In this document: one piece after another, positions 24,248-31,960 of the stretch | Position numbering within the stretch: the first letter of the stretch is position 1 | Layout: each line of letters begins with the position of its first letter | IMG/VR virus record: IMGVR_UViG_3300013285_000004 | Span: 1-35,930 of that record | Direction: 5' to 3' (one strand) | DNA length: 35,930 nucleotides | Source: a virus | Notes under the pieces: generated by a model | The model's database searches: none | The model's input: only the letters and a program-made list of their open reading frames with translations | What the model was told of the DNA's origin: nothing | Program-made: the position numbers and the translations under genes

Positions 24248-26392
24248 TTACTGCATAGGTTGTTGTGCTGGCTGGGGCAACATTTGTTGCATATTATCTT
24301 CAATGCTTTGTGTTGCCTGGGTCATAACACCATACTGTTCTTTATTTCTGGCTTGGATTTCACGTTCTAAACGTGCCGTATCCATATGGCCAAGGATTAA
24401 TTGCATCAACGCATCAATTTCAGTCTTGTTTTGGGTAGTTACAGAACGTGTATTTTGGTCACGCATACGAACTTCTGCATCCAATACTGCACGTCTATCT
24501 TCCCCAACTTGACGTACTTGTTCCACGTCTTGACGGTTTTTAATCATCATCTGTAATTGCTGGATTTGCTGGCTCATTTGTTCCATTTGCTTCTGGCTAT
24601 TAGCCAATTGCATTTGAACTTGTGGGGGAATTTCTGATTTATCGTCAATTTGGGCTAATGGATTGACTGCGGCTAGGCGGTCAGCAATAACTTCAGCACC
24701 TGGGAAGTCCATATTTCTAAAGATTAGGTCACCAGCTTGTTGCATCAGGGCTGGGTCAGCGGCCAATAGGGTCATCATGGAATCAACTGCTTCTTGGCGT
24801 TTGGTGTTGTAACCAGGGCCAGTTTCCATTACTACGTCATATTCACCAATGGTTACGTTATTAAGCACTTGCTCAATACCGTTTTCATCTTGTTGGCCTG
24901 TTTTTTGGTTAATTGTGACTAATTCAGGTTTGCCGTCATCCCCAATAATCCTCATAACACGTTCTGCGCTATAAATTTTAGGGATAAGGTCAAGGATGAT
25001 ACGTCCAGTATGGGCAATTGAACGTGTCAAATTGTCGTAATAATGGAAGTTAGTCATATCAATCTGACTTTGTTGGCCTTGCAATGCTTTGCCGCTAATG
25101 TTGCCTTGTGGCAATTGATTAGGATCAAATATGCCTACTACGGCTTGTAAGTCTTGGGTGATTGACTGCGCCGCCGCCATGATTGCGGCCGGTGGTTGTT
25201 CAGGGGTTTGACGAATTGGGGGTGGTGCTGGTTGACCGTTAATATCAGTCATTTTGTAACGTAAATACGCATAAGACGTATTGTTTGCACTAGCCCACTC
25301 TTGTTCGTGCCCTTCATCCTGACCTTCAGCCATGATCCATTTAGCCCGTGGTGCTAGGGCTACTGATTCAGTCATGGATGTTTGCCAGAAGTTATACATC
25401 CGTTGTGGGTCTTTAGCCATACGAACCAAGCCAAACTTCTTACGCTTGTTATCTACTACGCATTGTTGACCGTAAGTTGGCACGATTGGGATGTATTTAC
25501 CAGCCCAAGTGCCTTCTTCTAGCACTTCCATTGCGGTGACTTTGCACCATTTGATAGATTTTCTAAAGGTTTTGCGGCGGCTTACTTCATATACGCCAGC
25601 CAATTCCATAGCATCAGCAAATGGTAATTCATCTTCATATGCGCTTGTGCCATCAGATAACAGAACTAAGTAAGTGCTTTCAATCCGTGTGTAAAAGTAT
25701 TCTGCAATGCGAATATCGTGCTTAGTTACCCATTCGCTATTGGAATCGCCAGTACCACGTGCAGAAAAGTTACCGCCATCATCTTTGCCTGGGTACATCT
25801 TTCTAAAGTTTTCTTTAGCCATTACTACGGTTACTAGGCATTTCTCTGCATCAGAACCATCAGGGGCTACTGAATTAGGGTCAAAGTAAACGGTGAATGG
25901 ATTATCAATTGGCTTAATATAAATTTCCTGGTCAAAAGAATCAGGACGTACATAATCAGTAGTGACACGCCAATAACCCCAACCCATACGAACGGCAAAG
26001 TCGTACGCAGTATCGTACGCATGGTCAGCATTTGAATTGACTTCCACATGGCGGCATATCCCTGTAATGATTTCAGCCATCTTGGCATCAGTTTCATTGT
26101 TCATGCCTTGGCACTTGATACGTGGGCGTTGCTGGCGTTGCTGGTTGGTAATCTGTCTTACATACGCATCAACTTTATTGATGGTTAGGCATGGCCTAGC
26201 TTCAAGGTTACGGCTATTTTGAATTTCAACTGGCCATTGGTCACCAGCGGCAAACTTTACGTCATCTAGGGCTTCTGCACGATTAGTAGTATCGGCTTCT
26301 GCGGCTTGTCTTAAGAACTCAATTGCTTCTGAAATCCTTGGGTCACCATCAGCATTGCCGTAGTAAACTTTTTCATCGTATGTGTCAGCCAT
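24248..26392 (-). CDS. Portal protein, P22 gp1-like
   Basis: A 714-residue protein (P22 gp1 is 725). Early segments AVEFLRQAAEAD-like, FAAGDQWPVEIQNSR, ARPCLTINKVDAYVRQITNQ, MGWGYWRVTTDY and NPFTVYFDPNSVAPDGSDA are characteristic of P22-type portals. The C-terminal part is a Gln/Met-rich helical barrel (MEQMSQQIQQLQMMIKNRQ), the domain that extends into the capsid and helps eject DNA. It forms the dodecameric ring at the packaging vertex. I use ATG 26392, 2 nt after the terminase stop; a TTG at 26407 is less likely. Confidence 0.93.
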   Translation of the reverse strand: MADTYDEKVYYGNADGDPRISEAIEFLRQAAEADTTNRAEALDDVKFAAGDQWPVEIQNSRNLEARPCLTINKVDAYVRQITNQQRQQRPRIKCQGMNNETDAKMAEIITGICRHVEVNSNADHAYDTAYDFAVRMGWGYWRVTTDYVRPDSFDQEIYIKPIDNPFTVYFDPNSVAPDGSDAEKCLVTVVMAKENFRKMYPGKDDGGNFSARGTGDSNSEWVTKHDIRIAEYFYTRIESTYLVLLSDGTSAYEDELPFADAMELAGVYEVSRRKTFRKSIKWCKVTAMEVLEEGTWAGKYIPIVPTYGQQCVVDNKRKKFGLVRMAKDPQRMYNFWQTSMTESVALAPRAKWIMAEGQDEGHEQEWASANNTSYAYLRYKMTDINGQPAPPPIRQTPEQPPAAIMAAAQSITQDLQAVVGIFDPNQLPQGNISGKALQGQQSQIDMTNFHYYDNLTRSIAHTGRIILDLIPKIYSAERVMRIIGDDGKPELVTINQKTGQQDENGIEQVLNNVTIGEYDVVMETGPGYNTKRQEAVDSMMTLLAADPALMQQAGDLIFRNMDFPGAEVIADRLAAVNPLAQIDDKSEIPPQVQMQLANSQKQMEQMSQQIQQLQMMIKNRQDVEQVRQVGEDRRAVLDAEVRMRDQNTRSVTTQNKTEIDALMQLILGHMDTARLEREIQARNKEQYGVMTQATQSIEDNMQQMLPQPAQQPMQ

Positions 26393-26394
26393 AT

Positions 26395-27672
26395 TTATCC
26401 CATCCAACTTGCTGGTGCCCTATAACCCTTTTGAACTTGGGCTTTTTTAGGCTCATTAATCATTAAACCAATATATCGGAAAGCATCAGCCCCGTGCGAA
26501 TATTCATCATGTAGTGGCTTGGCACTAAACATTTTCGTTTCAGGGTCAACATCATACCGATAGTGTCTAAGGCATTGTAAGCCTTCTTCAGTATTTTGCC
26601 TATCGAAATAGCATTTATTGAATATTGTTCTGGCGGCGTTAATACTATCTGCAACTGGCACACGGTCAAGGATTTGCACTTTCATGCCGGTAGCCCTAAC
26701 AATTTCTTCGATGGATTTGCCAGTACCTAATGACTTTGCTTTAGCATCGTGCGGCAACCAAATTGTGTCGTACAAGTAGCCAAAAGATTGTAGCTTTGCC
26801 ATGTAATAAGACATGGTTTGCTGGCTATCCTCAAAATAACGTATCAGTCGTGTTTCTTGGCCAATAAATTGCAGTAGCCAACAGGCCGTACTATCGGCCC
26901 AACCAAGGTCAAAAATTGCATGAACTGGTTTGGTAGCATCGTATGGCACGTTGCATATGCGCCCTTCTAAATCAGCCATAGTGACTTCTTTAGCAAATAT
27001 GGCACCATCTATCGTCTGACGTGGAATACCTTCCCATACGTTGTTATAGGCTTCTATATCCCTACCCTTGAGGGCACGGCGTTCTAAATCTAATACTTTA
27101 GGAAAGTAAGGGTTATCTGACCAGTTGATTTTCTGAACTACTGAGTTTTCAGGTGGGCTAAGTACGAACCGCTTCCACGTTTCATCAGTTGGCAGTTCAG
27201 GGTTAAAGCTAATCCATATTTCAGAATCTGTTTTACGGATTGTAGGAACTAGCACGTTCCAGCTATTGGGGCTTACAGATTGGGCTTCTTCTACCCACGC
27301 AAAGTCTATGCCCTCAATGGATTTGACGTTGTTTGTATTGTTCTTAATACCTACAAATATGAACTCTGTACCGTTTATGCCTTTAATTGACCGTTCTGTG
27401 ATTTCATAATGGGCTTCAATCCCTAGATTAAAGATTTGGTCGCATAGCAGTTTATGTACGGAATCTTTAATACTGGTTTGGTATTCACGGGCGCATAGCA
27501 CCCTAATGGTTTTTTCACATCCCTTGAGCAGTAATGCCCTGGCTATGTTCCAAGACTTAGAACCACCACGCCCACCATAAAGCACACGGTAACGTGCCTT
27601 GGCTGGTTCAAATAAACATTTTAGTTTTGCCGGAAACTTTGCCCTGGCTTTAGCTTCCTGAATCGTTGCCAT
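26395..27672 (-). CDS. terL: Terminase large subunit (PBSX/Terminase_3 type)
   Basis: A 425-residue packaging motor. ATPase domain: Walker A GGRGGSKS (33-40), Walker B FAWVEE (124-129), coupling motif SFNP (155-158). Nuclease domain: acidic residues in IFDLGWADST (D255), WLPHDA (D309) and HGADAFRY (D396). It pumps DNA through the portal and cuts it. The ATG at 27672 overlaps the small subunit by 23 nt; a TTG at 27687 would add five residues. This subfamily often does headful packaging, consistent with the lack of obvious cohesive ends. Confidence 0.93.
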   Translation of the reverse strand: MATIQEAKARAKFPAKLKCLFEPAKARYRVLYGGRGGSKSWNIARALLLKGCEKTIRVLCAREYQTSIKDSVHKLLCDQIFNLGIEAHYEITERSIKGINGTEFIFVGIKNNTNNVKSIEGIDFAWVEEAQSVSPNSWNVLVPTIRKTDSEIWISFNPELPTDETWKRFVLSPPENSVVQKINWSDNPYFPKVLDLERRALKGRDIEAYNNVWEGIPRQTIDGAIFAKEVTMADLEGRICNVPYDATKPVHAIFDLGWADSTACWLLQFIGQETRLIRYFEDSQQTMSYYMAKLQSFGYLYDTIWLPHDAKAKSLGTGKSIEEIVRATGMKVQILDRVPVADSINAARTIFNKCYFDRQNTEEGLQCLRHYRYDVDPETKMFSAKPLHDEYSHGADAFRYIGLMINEPKKAQVQKGYRAPASWMG

Positions 27673-28105
27673 TGGATGGTTCTTCAAACGTTAGGATGAA
27701 GCCTGTCTTTAGCTGGGTGCCATCAGGGCCGCTAATTTCTTGTTTAACCCGTTCAGAATACTTTCTAGGAAATCGTGCCGCCATAGACCGTGACCACAAG
27801 CTAGAGTTCAAACGTTCCCCATCCTTGTGTTCAAGCATATAGGATTGGGCTTGTTCTTCCCACCAAGACATAGAAAGTGCATGGGCATCTTCCAAGGCAT
27901 GAAAAAATTCTTCATGAGTATCACGCCAATTGCATAAAGTTCTATATGAAACATTGAGTTGCGCTGACATTTGTTCAAATGACTTACCAAGCTTACCCAG
28001 TTCTATAACCTTATCGCAATACGATGGGTCATAAGTGGATGGCCTACCTACTGGATTAGCAGTAAAGGTGGCTTCATCAGGGTTTACGTTGATAGTGTTA
28101 TTCAT
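27650..28105 (-). CDS. terS: Terminase small subunit
   Basis: A 151-residue protein with a helix-turn-helix region typical of small terminases: GRPSTYDPSYCDKVIELGK, then SFEQMSAQLNVSYRTLCNWR (about 41-60), DALALSMSWWEE-like helix, and NSSLWSRSMAARFPRKYSE. It recognises the packaging site and loads the large subunit. It overlaps the large subunit gene downstream. The N-terminal 20 residues are probably disordered. Confidence 0.88.
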   Translation of the reverse strand: MNNTINVNPDEATFTANPVGRPSTYDPSYCDKVIELGKLGKSFEQMSAQLNVSYRTLCNWRDTHEEFFHALEDAHALSMSWWEEQAQSYMLEHKDGERLNSSLWSRSMAARFPRKYSERVKQEISGPDGTQLKTGFILTFEEPSNGNDSGS

Positions 28106-28298
28106 CAGCCGTTGTGTCCATGTTTGCCTCTATCTGGTCTATGTCTGCTTGTACCTCTGGTGATTGTTCAATAGCCGTTACTAGGTTCAATAGTGATGTA
28201 GGTACACATGATTGGGCTATTAGCGCATTAATGTCATCTAGCAGTTCAGTTGTGTTTTGGGGGCACGGATAAGGCAAATATACGTTTGGAGTTGTCAT
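28098..28298 (-). CDS. Small acidic protein upstream of terminase
   Basis: A 66-residue acidic protein with a proline-rich start (VYLPYPCPQN) and a helical rest (LLDDINALIAQ, QADIDQIEANMDTTADE). Coupled to its neighbours by ATGA at 28295 and an eight-base overlap at 28098. No recognised family. It could be a terminase accessory or small virion protein, from position alone. Confidence 0.6.
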   Translation of the reverse strand: MTTPNVYLPYPCPQNTTELLDDINALIAQSCVPTSLLNLVTAIEQSPEVQADIDQIEANMDTTADE

Positions 28299-28483
28299 TC
28301 TGCGGCCTTGGTTACAGTAATGTCATCAGGATTAACCTGGGGTTGCTGGGCTAAGAACTGCTCATTAGCCATAGCCAATAGTTTGTTATGTAGTGATTCT
28401 ACTACTTCCATAGGAAGCTTTTTTAAGCCAGCTAGGACTACTTGGGCTTCTTGGATTGTCATATCGCCAAAATTGATAATCAT
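28295..28483 (-). CDS. Small helical protein, unknown function
   Basis: A 62-residue protein: MTIQEAQVVLAGLKKLPMEV then a helix, ending VNPDDITVTKAAE. Coupled upstream and downstream by ATGA overlaps (28480, 28295). No motif or membrane segment. Small helical proteins of this make-up are frequent ahead of terminase genes in related phages, without known function. Confidence 0.6.
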   Translation of the reverse strand: MIINFGDMTIQEAQVVLAGLKKLPMEVVESLHNKLLAMANEQFLAQQPQVNPDDITVTKAAE

Positions 28484-28740
28484 TTTTTTCCTTTCGTGGT
28501 TGCTTGACGTTTTTCAGCATAAGCAATAGCTACGGCTTGCTTTACTGGCTTACCAGCTTTTACTTCTGCCTTAATGTTTTCTTTAAATGCTTTAGGGCTG
28601 GCTGACTTTTTAAGTGGCATAGTGGTCTTTCGTGTTGTGGCCTTTTTAACTTGGGGCCGTTTATGTTGAAGCGGAAATGGTGGAATTAATGGGGCTGGCT
28701 CAAATACATTCATCATCCACTCAAGTATTCGTTTAATCAT
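28480..28740 (-). CDS. Basic small protein with MPLKKSxSPKAF domain
   Basis: An 86-residue protein. Residues 41-79 (MPLKKSASPKAFKENIKAEV then GKPVKQAVAIAYAEKR) form a small conserved domain that I know as a stand-alone phage protein; here it carries a 40-residue N-terminal extension rich in Pro and basic residues. The methionine at 41 could be an internal start. Strongly basic, so nucleic-acid or scaffold contacts are possible. Coupled at both ends by ATGA. Confidence 0.65.
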   Translation of the reverse strand: MIKRILEWMMNVFEPAPLIPPFPLQHKRPQVKKATTRKTTMPLKKSASPKAFKENIKAEVKAGKPVKQAVAIAYAEKRQATTKGKK

Positions 28741-28901
28741 TTTTTAGCCGTCTTTGCTGATTCTTTAAACGCTTTAGCAGTTGGTGCGCCTTTGCTACCA
28801 GGCTTACGCATATGCTCTACCTTACCGCCGCTAGATTTTTCTCTTTCAATGCGTTCTTGCTTTGCATGAATGTTGGCATACAAGCCAAGTTTAGTTGCCA
28901 T
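28737..28901 (-). CDS. 54-residue conserved phage protein (LYANIHAK family)
   Basis: A short basic protein with LGLYANIHAKQERIE and MRKPGSKGAPTAKAFKESAK, a pattern recurrent in small phage genes close to head genes. The ATG overlaps the GroES stop by 11 bases and the stop overlaps the next ATG (ATGA at 28737). Function unknown. The pairing with the similarly basic next gene (both end in Lys-rich AFK..K) suggests related roles. Confidence 0.72.
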   Translation of the reverse strand: MATKLGLYANIHAKQERIEREKSSGGKVEHMRKPGSKGAPTAKAFKESAKTAKK

Positions 28902-29226
28902 TTGCTAGTTCCTTTTCAGTTATAAAGCATACGTCTTGCCATGACATTATCAGATAACGTTCACCGTTAGTAAAGTATTCTTGATATTTTAGGTATTCAT
29001 CCTTGGAGTTGTCACTCATAGTGCCAAACCTGACGTATTCGCCTACTTGTACCGGCATATCCTGTCGGCGGCCATTTATGCGCTTTCCAGGCCCTACGGC
29101 TACTACCGTGCCCATATTGTCGTATTCCCTATTATTCACAATGATTACTGAACTTAAAGCACGAACATCTGGCTTGACAATTATTTTGTCAGCCAGGGGT
29201 TTGAGTATAAAATCTACATCAGCCAT
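28891..29226 (-). CDS. GroES-like co-chaperonin
   Basis: A 111-residue protein with the Cpn10 pattern: FILKPLADKIIVKPD at the start, MGTVVAVGPGKR, MPVQVGEYVRFG, and a C-terminal YLIMSWQDVCFITE. The mobile loop that contacts GroEL should be near residues 20-35 (VRALSSVIIVNN). It probably replaces or competes with host GroES so that host GroEL can fold the coat or other phage proteins, as T4 gp31 does. No phage GroEL is present. It is among the first genes of the late block. Confidence 0.8.
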   Translation of the reverse strand: MADVDFILKPLADKIIVKPDVRALSSVIIVNNREYDNMGTVVAVGPGKRINGRRQDMPVQVGEYVRFGTMSDNSKDEYLKYQEYFTNGERYLIMSWQDVCFITEKELANGN

Positions 29227-29258
29227 TACAATTTCCGATTATTGTGGTGGTTAGAAAG

Positions 29259-29285
29259 CCCCGCTAGTTTCACGTGCTAGTGGGG
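29259..29285. terminator. Stem-loop between late genes, strand uncertain
   Basis: CCCCGCTAG (29259-29267) and CTAGTGGGG (29277-29285) form a 9-bp stem with one G-T pair and a 9-nt loop. On the + strand it is followed by TTTTC; on the - strand by CTTTCT. No + gene ends here, so it may limit - strand transcription into the GroES and packaging genes, or be a processing site. Confidence 0.5.
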
Positions 29286-29293
29286 TTTTCGCT

Positions 29294-29494
29294 TTAATCT
29301 TCTGATTGATAGTTGTTGCCAAATTTGAATGGAACGCCAGGGTCAAATGCGCTACTTTTGATTGGTGCGGCTGGCTTTTTATTAACCATAGCATCATCAT
29401 AGTATTTTTTTCTAGCCATTTCATAATCCATCTTTAGCATATCGCCCAATTCCATACCTTTGGTTTTGGGGTTTAAATCAGCAGTAAATGGCAT
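29294..29494 (-). CDS. 66-residue protein with ejection-protein-like N-terminus
   Basis: The first 22 residues (core FTADLNPKTKGMELGDMLKM) match 14 of 20 positions of the N-terminus of the 471-residue ejection protein at 8882-10297. After that the sequences differ: here a short basic helix and a Pro/Phe-rich tail. The shared segment may be a signal for packaging into the capsid or binding to portal or scaffold. Preceded by an unidentified Cys-ended protein in the same short operon. No enzymatic motif. The match is too long and ordered to be chance, but its meaning is inferred. Confidence 0.7.
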   Translation of the reverse strand: MPFTADLNPKTKGMELGDMLKMDYEMARKKYYDDAMVNKKPAAPIKSSAFDPGVPFKFGNNYQSED

Positions 29495-29496
29495 GA

Positions 29497-29730
29497 TTAG
29501 CAGTTATCGTCAACACATTTGTAGGCTTCACGTGTATGTGTATAACACACACCAGCAGTACGGCCTGTGTTGAATAATTTGTCTGCGCCGGTCATATCTT
29601 CTTTGCCCATAGCTACGCCATTGACTAATTTGCCCATGCGTTCGCCAGTTGTATCTGAAGAATCAGCACCTTTTGGTGGGGTTGCGCCAGTTGTTGAAAG
29701 TACGCCCTTCATTGAATCCATTTTGCCCAT
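29497..29730 (-). CDS. Small protein, first gene of the late block
   Basis: A 77-residue Gly/Met/Lys/Thr-rich protein (VLSTTGATPPKGADSSDTTG, MGKEDMTGADKLFNTGRT) ending in a Cys-containing VCYTH..YKCVDDNC. The three cysteines at the end might bind metal. It starts after a strong TAGGAGAACT binding site and lies about 60 nt below the promoter-like sequence at 29790. Similar short proteins occur in related phages with no known role. Confidence 0.65.
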   Translation of the reverse strand: MGKMDSMKGVLSTTGATPPKGADSSDTTGERMGKLVNGVAMGKEDMTGADKLFNTGRTAGVCYTHTREAYKCVDDNC

Positions 29731-29789
29731 GATTAGTTCTCCTATGTGATGGGGTATAACAAACTACATTTTCGTCTATTTTACTACCT

Positions 29790-29810
29790 TGTCAACTATT
29801 CACGTGAATA
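29790..29810 (-). promoter_or_regulatory. Candidate late control site: palindrome plus TTGACA
   Basis: TATTCACGTGAATA (29797-29810) is a perfect 14-bp palindrome; one base downstream on the - strand is a consensus -35 box TTGACA (29795-29790). A matching -10 at normal spacing is poor, which suggests that an activator is needed. Its place in a 92-bp gap ahead of the first late gene makes it the best candidate for the late switch. No recognisable late activator is encoded, though small genes could serve. Confidence 0.45.
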
Positions 29811-29822
29811 TTCTCAAACTTT

Positions 29823-29966
29823 TTAAGGCTCAAAAGATATACCAACTTCGGTATTTTGATTAAAGTAACCTTGATACCCAGTTTCACGCATCATGCGTTC
29901 TATATTATTAGACCGGCCAGCAGTATCTAATATGCCATTTTTGTTACGATTAAAATTATCTGCCAT
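29823..29966 (-). CDS. 47-residue protein, unknown function
   Basis: ATG 29966 lies 8 nt after the RusA stop. The product (starting MADNFNRNKNGILDTAG) is Asn/Gly-rich with a short helix (NNIERMMRETGYQGYF) and an acidic end. The binding site is weak. It is read as a gene because of the tight spacing with RusA and the full open frame; otherwise it is unsupported. Confidence 0.5.
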   Translation of the reverse strand: MADNFNRNKNGILDTAGRSNNIERMMRETGYQGYFNQNTEVGISFEP

Positions 29967-29974
29967 GTCTTATT

Positions 29975-30322
29975 TTATAAGACTTCTATCATTACATCAA
30001 CGCCGCCGCCTTTTTTTATTTCACCACGTTGAATCATAAGCACATCAATCTGCCCGTCATTGTCATAAACGCCCGCATCTTCCAAACCGTCTAAAACGGC
30101 TTTTAAGCGATTATCTAGGTCGGTGACTATCTTTGACCGTGGATATAGCCACAATGTCACTTCTAACCGTTTGCCGCCAAATTTAGGAACATTTTGTGCT
30201 ATTACACATTCTGCTACTGCCGTTTTAAAATCACGGCCAGCTTTACTTAATACCGTATGACCACGAAAATTACGCCAATAAGTATTAACCGATGGTGGGT
30301 AGGGTAATTTAATGGTTGTCAT
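29975..30322 (-). CDS. RusA-like Holliday junction resolvase
   Basis: A 115-residue protein (RusA is 120) with the family pattern: LPYPPSVNTYWR at the start, VTDLDNRLKAVLDGLEDAGV (catalytic aspartates in TDLDN and DGL) and YDNDGQIDVL with the third acidic pair. RusA dimers cut four-way junctions. In a phage this resolves recombination or replication branches before packaging. It is divergent from the phosphoesterase gene across a 64-bp promoter gap. Confidence 0.9.
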   Translation of the reverse strand: MTTIKLPYPPSVNTYWRNFRGHTVLSKAGRDFKTAVAECVIAQNVPKFGGKRLEVTLWLYPRSKIVTDLDNRLKAVLDGLEDAGVYDNDGQIDVLMIQRGEIKKGGGVDVMIEVL

Positions 30323-30332
30323 TTGTAAGTAA

Positions 30333-30360
30333 TTGATTTGTAATTAGGTTTTGTTAGTAT
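30333..30360 (+). promoter_or_regulatory. Sigma70-like promoter for the phosphoesterase operon
   Basis: TTGATT (30333-30338), a 16-bp spacer and TAGTAT (30355-30360) lie 26 nt before the ATG at 30387. It does not carry the ACTAAAG/CTTTAGT operator seen in the other early promoters, so this pair of genes may be under different control. Confidence 0.45.
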
Positions 30361-30386
30361 TGCATGAAACTAAAAAAAGGTAAATT

Positions 30387-31607
30387 ATGGCTAACCCCGG
30401 ATTGTCTAAAGAGCAAATGCAAGAAGCAATAAACGCTTATGCCAAAACTGGCAATAAAGTTGAAGCCGCAAAACTATTAAAAATTAATCAAAATACTTAT
30501 ATTAATAGGCTTAATTGTGCAAATTTGGCTGGCGTTCAGCCAACCGTGTTAGTTATGAATAAAGATAAAAGCGAACTATTAGAAGCATTGGACAAAATAC
30601 GGCAATTAGAAGCCAGCATTAATGCCCAAGAAGAACAAACTTTAACCGCTGAATATATTAAAAAGGTTATTTTAAATCTTTCACAATCTAAGCCAACAAT
30701 TCCACATTGGTTACTCAAACCAGCAAAAGGTAAAAAAAGTGCTGGCGTTCCCACCCTATTTGCATCAGATTGGCATTGGGGTGAAGTGGTTGATCCCAAC
30801 CAAATAAATAATGTTAACGAATACAACGTAGCCATAGCCCAAGACCGTGCTAGGGTCATGATTGAAAAGACTGTTGACCTACTTAAAAACCATGTAGCCC
30901 ATACAGATTATCCTGGAATAGTGTTTGTTTTAGGTGGGGACATGGTTTCAGGCGATATTCATGAAGAATTGATGGCTACCAACTCAATGGAAATTATGCC
31001 AACTGTATTGGATTTGTTTGGCATATTGACCTGGTGTATTGAAACTTTAGCTAATGAATTTGGAAATGTCTTTATTCCGTGCGTAAGTGGCAATCATGGG
31101 CGCAACACGCACAAAATCAGGGCTAAAGGCCGTAACTTTACCTCTTTTGATTGGTTACTCTATCAATTCCTAAACAAAAGATTTGAAAGTGACAAACGTG
31201 TTCAATTCCATATTCCTGACGGCTCCGATGCTTATTATTCCATCTACGGACACAAATATCTTCTTACACATGGGGATCAATTTCGTGGGGGTGACGGTGT
31301 CATTGGTGCTTTAGGGCCAATCATTCGTGGTGACCACCGCAAACGGTCTAGGAACGCCCAAATTGACATGGAATACGACACCATGCTACTGGGGCATTGG
31401 CACCAACTTATTCAGCTAGAACGCTTAATAGTTAACGGTAGTCTTAAAGGATACGATGAATACGCTTATGCCAATAACTTTGGATTTGAGCCGCCACGCC
31501 AGGCTTTGTGGCTTACGCATCCTGACCATGGATTGACATTTAGTATGCCGGTTTATGTTAACCGTAAACAAAAGAATTTAAACAAAGAATGGATTAGTTG
31601 GAAATGA
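30387..31607 (+). CDS. Calcineurin-like metallophosphoesterase with N-terminal helix-turn-helix
   Basis: A 406-residue protein. Residues 1-45 look like a small helix-turn-helix (EAINAYAKTGNKVEAAKLLK, NQNTYINRL), followed by a helical linker. From 120 on it has the metallophosphoesterase motifs in order: ASDWHWGE (D128, H130), LGGDMVSGD (D185), SGNHGR (N236, H237; Gly replaces the usual Asp), THGDQF (H295) and LGHWHQ (H337, H339). The Mre11/SbcD-type nucleases share this core, and DNA is the likely substrate because of the binding domain. The next gene overlaps by four bases. Nuclease versus phosphatase action is not decided. Confidence 0.82.
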   Translation: MANPGLSKEQMQEAINAYAKTGNKVEAAKLLKINQNTYINRLNCANLAGVQPTVLVMNKDKSELLEALDKIRQLEASINAQEEQTLTAEYIKKVILNLSQSKPTIPHWLLKPAKGKKSAGVPTLFASDWHWGEVVDPNQINNVNEYNVAIAQDRARVMIEKTVDLLKNHVAHTDYPGIVFVLGGDMVSGDIHEELMATNSMEIMPTVLDLFGILTWCIETLANEFGNVFIPCVSGNHGRNTHKIRAKGRNFTSFDWLLYQFLNKRFESDKRVQFHIPDGSDAYYSIYGHKYLLTHGDQFRGGDGVIGALGPIIRGDHRKRSRNAQIDMEYDTMLLGHWHQLIQLERLIVNGSLKGYDEYAYANNFGFEPPRQALWLTHPDHGLTFSMPVYVNRKQKNLNKEWISWK

Positions 31608-31960
31608 GGCTGACGTCTGACGTGTTACGCAATTTATACAGTACGTTGTATTGTGTATATCCATTTACTAAATGGAAAATGCCTTTGCCTGAAGAAATTG
31701 ATTTTGTAGTAGATAAGCATGATAAAAATGCGTATGGCTACTATATGTATGATACCGGCGATGATTATGAACATACCATTACTATTTCATCTGCTTTATG
31801 CGGCCACATGATTACAGTTATTAGGGTCATGTGCCATGAAATGACACATTGCAGTTTTCATAGCCAAAAAGGTGAAAAATGGGCACATCATTCTAAACAG
31901 TTCAGAACTAGGTGTTCTATTGTGGCTCAAGAACTGGGTCTTGATCCTTTGGAATTGTAA
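31604..31960 (+). CDS. SprT-like zinc metalloprotease domain protein
   Basis: A 118-residue protein with HEMTH (H78, E79, H82), the zinc-binding active site of SprT/Spartan-like proteases, and candidate third ligands H95/H96. Spartan removes proteins cross-linked to DNA; bacterial and phage SprT-like proteins are little studied. It starts at ATG 31604, overlapping the phosphoesterase stop (ATGA); a TTG at 31598 is less likely. Pairing with a DNA-type phosphoesterase suggests joint work on blocked DNA ends. Its stop directly abuts the stop of the convergent gene at 31961. Confidence 0.8.
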   Translation: MRLTSDVLRNLYSTLYCVYPFTKWKMPLPEEIDFVVDKHDKNAYGYYMYDTGDDYEHTITISSALCGHMITVIRVMCHEMTHCSFHSQKGEKWAHHSKQFRTRCSIVAQELGLDPLEL

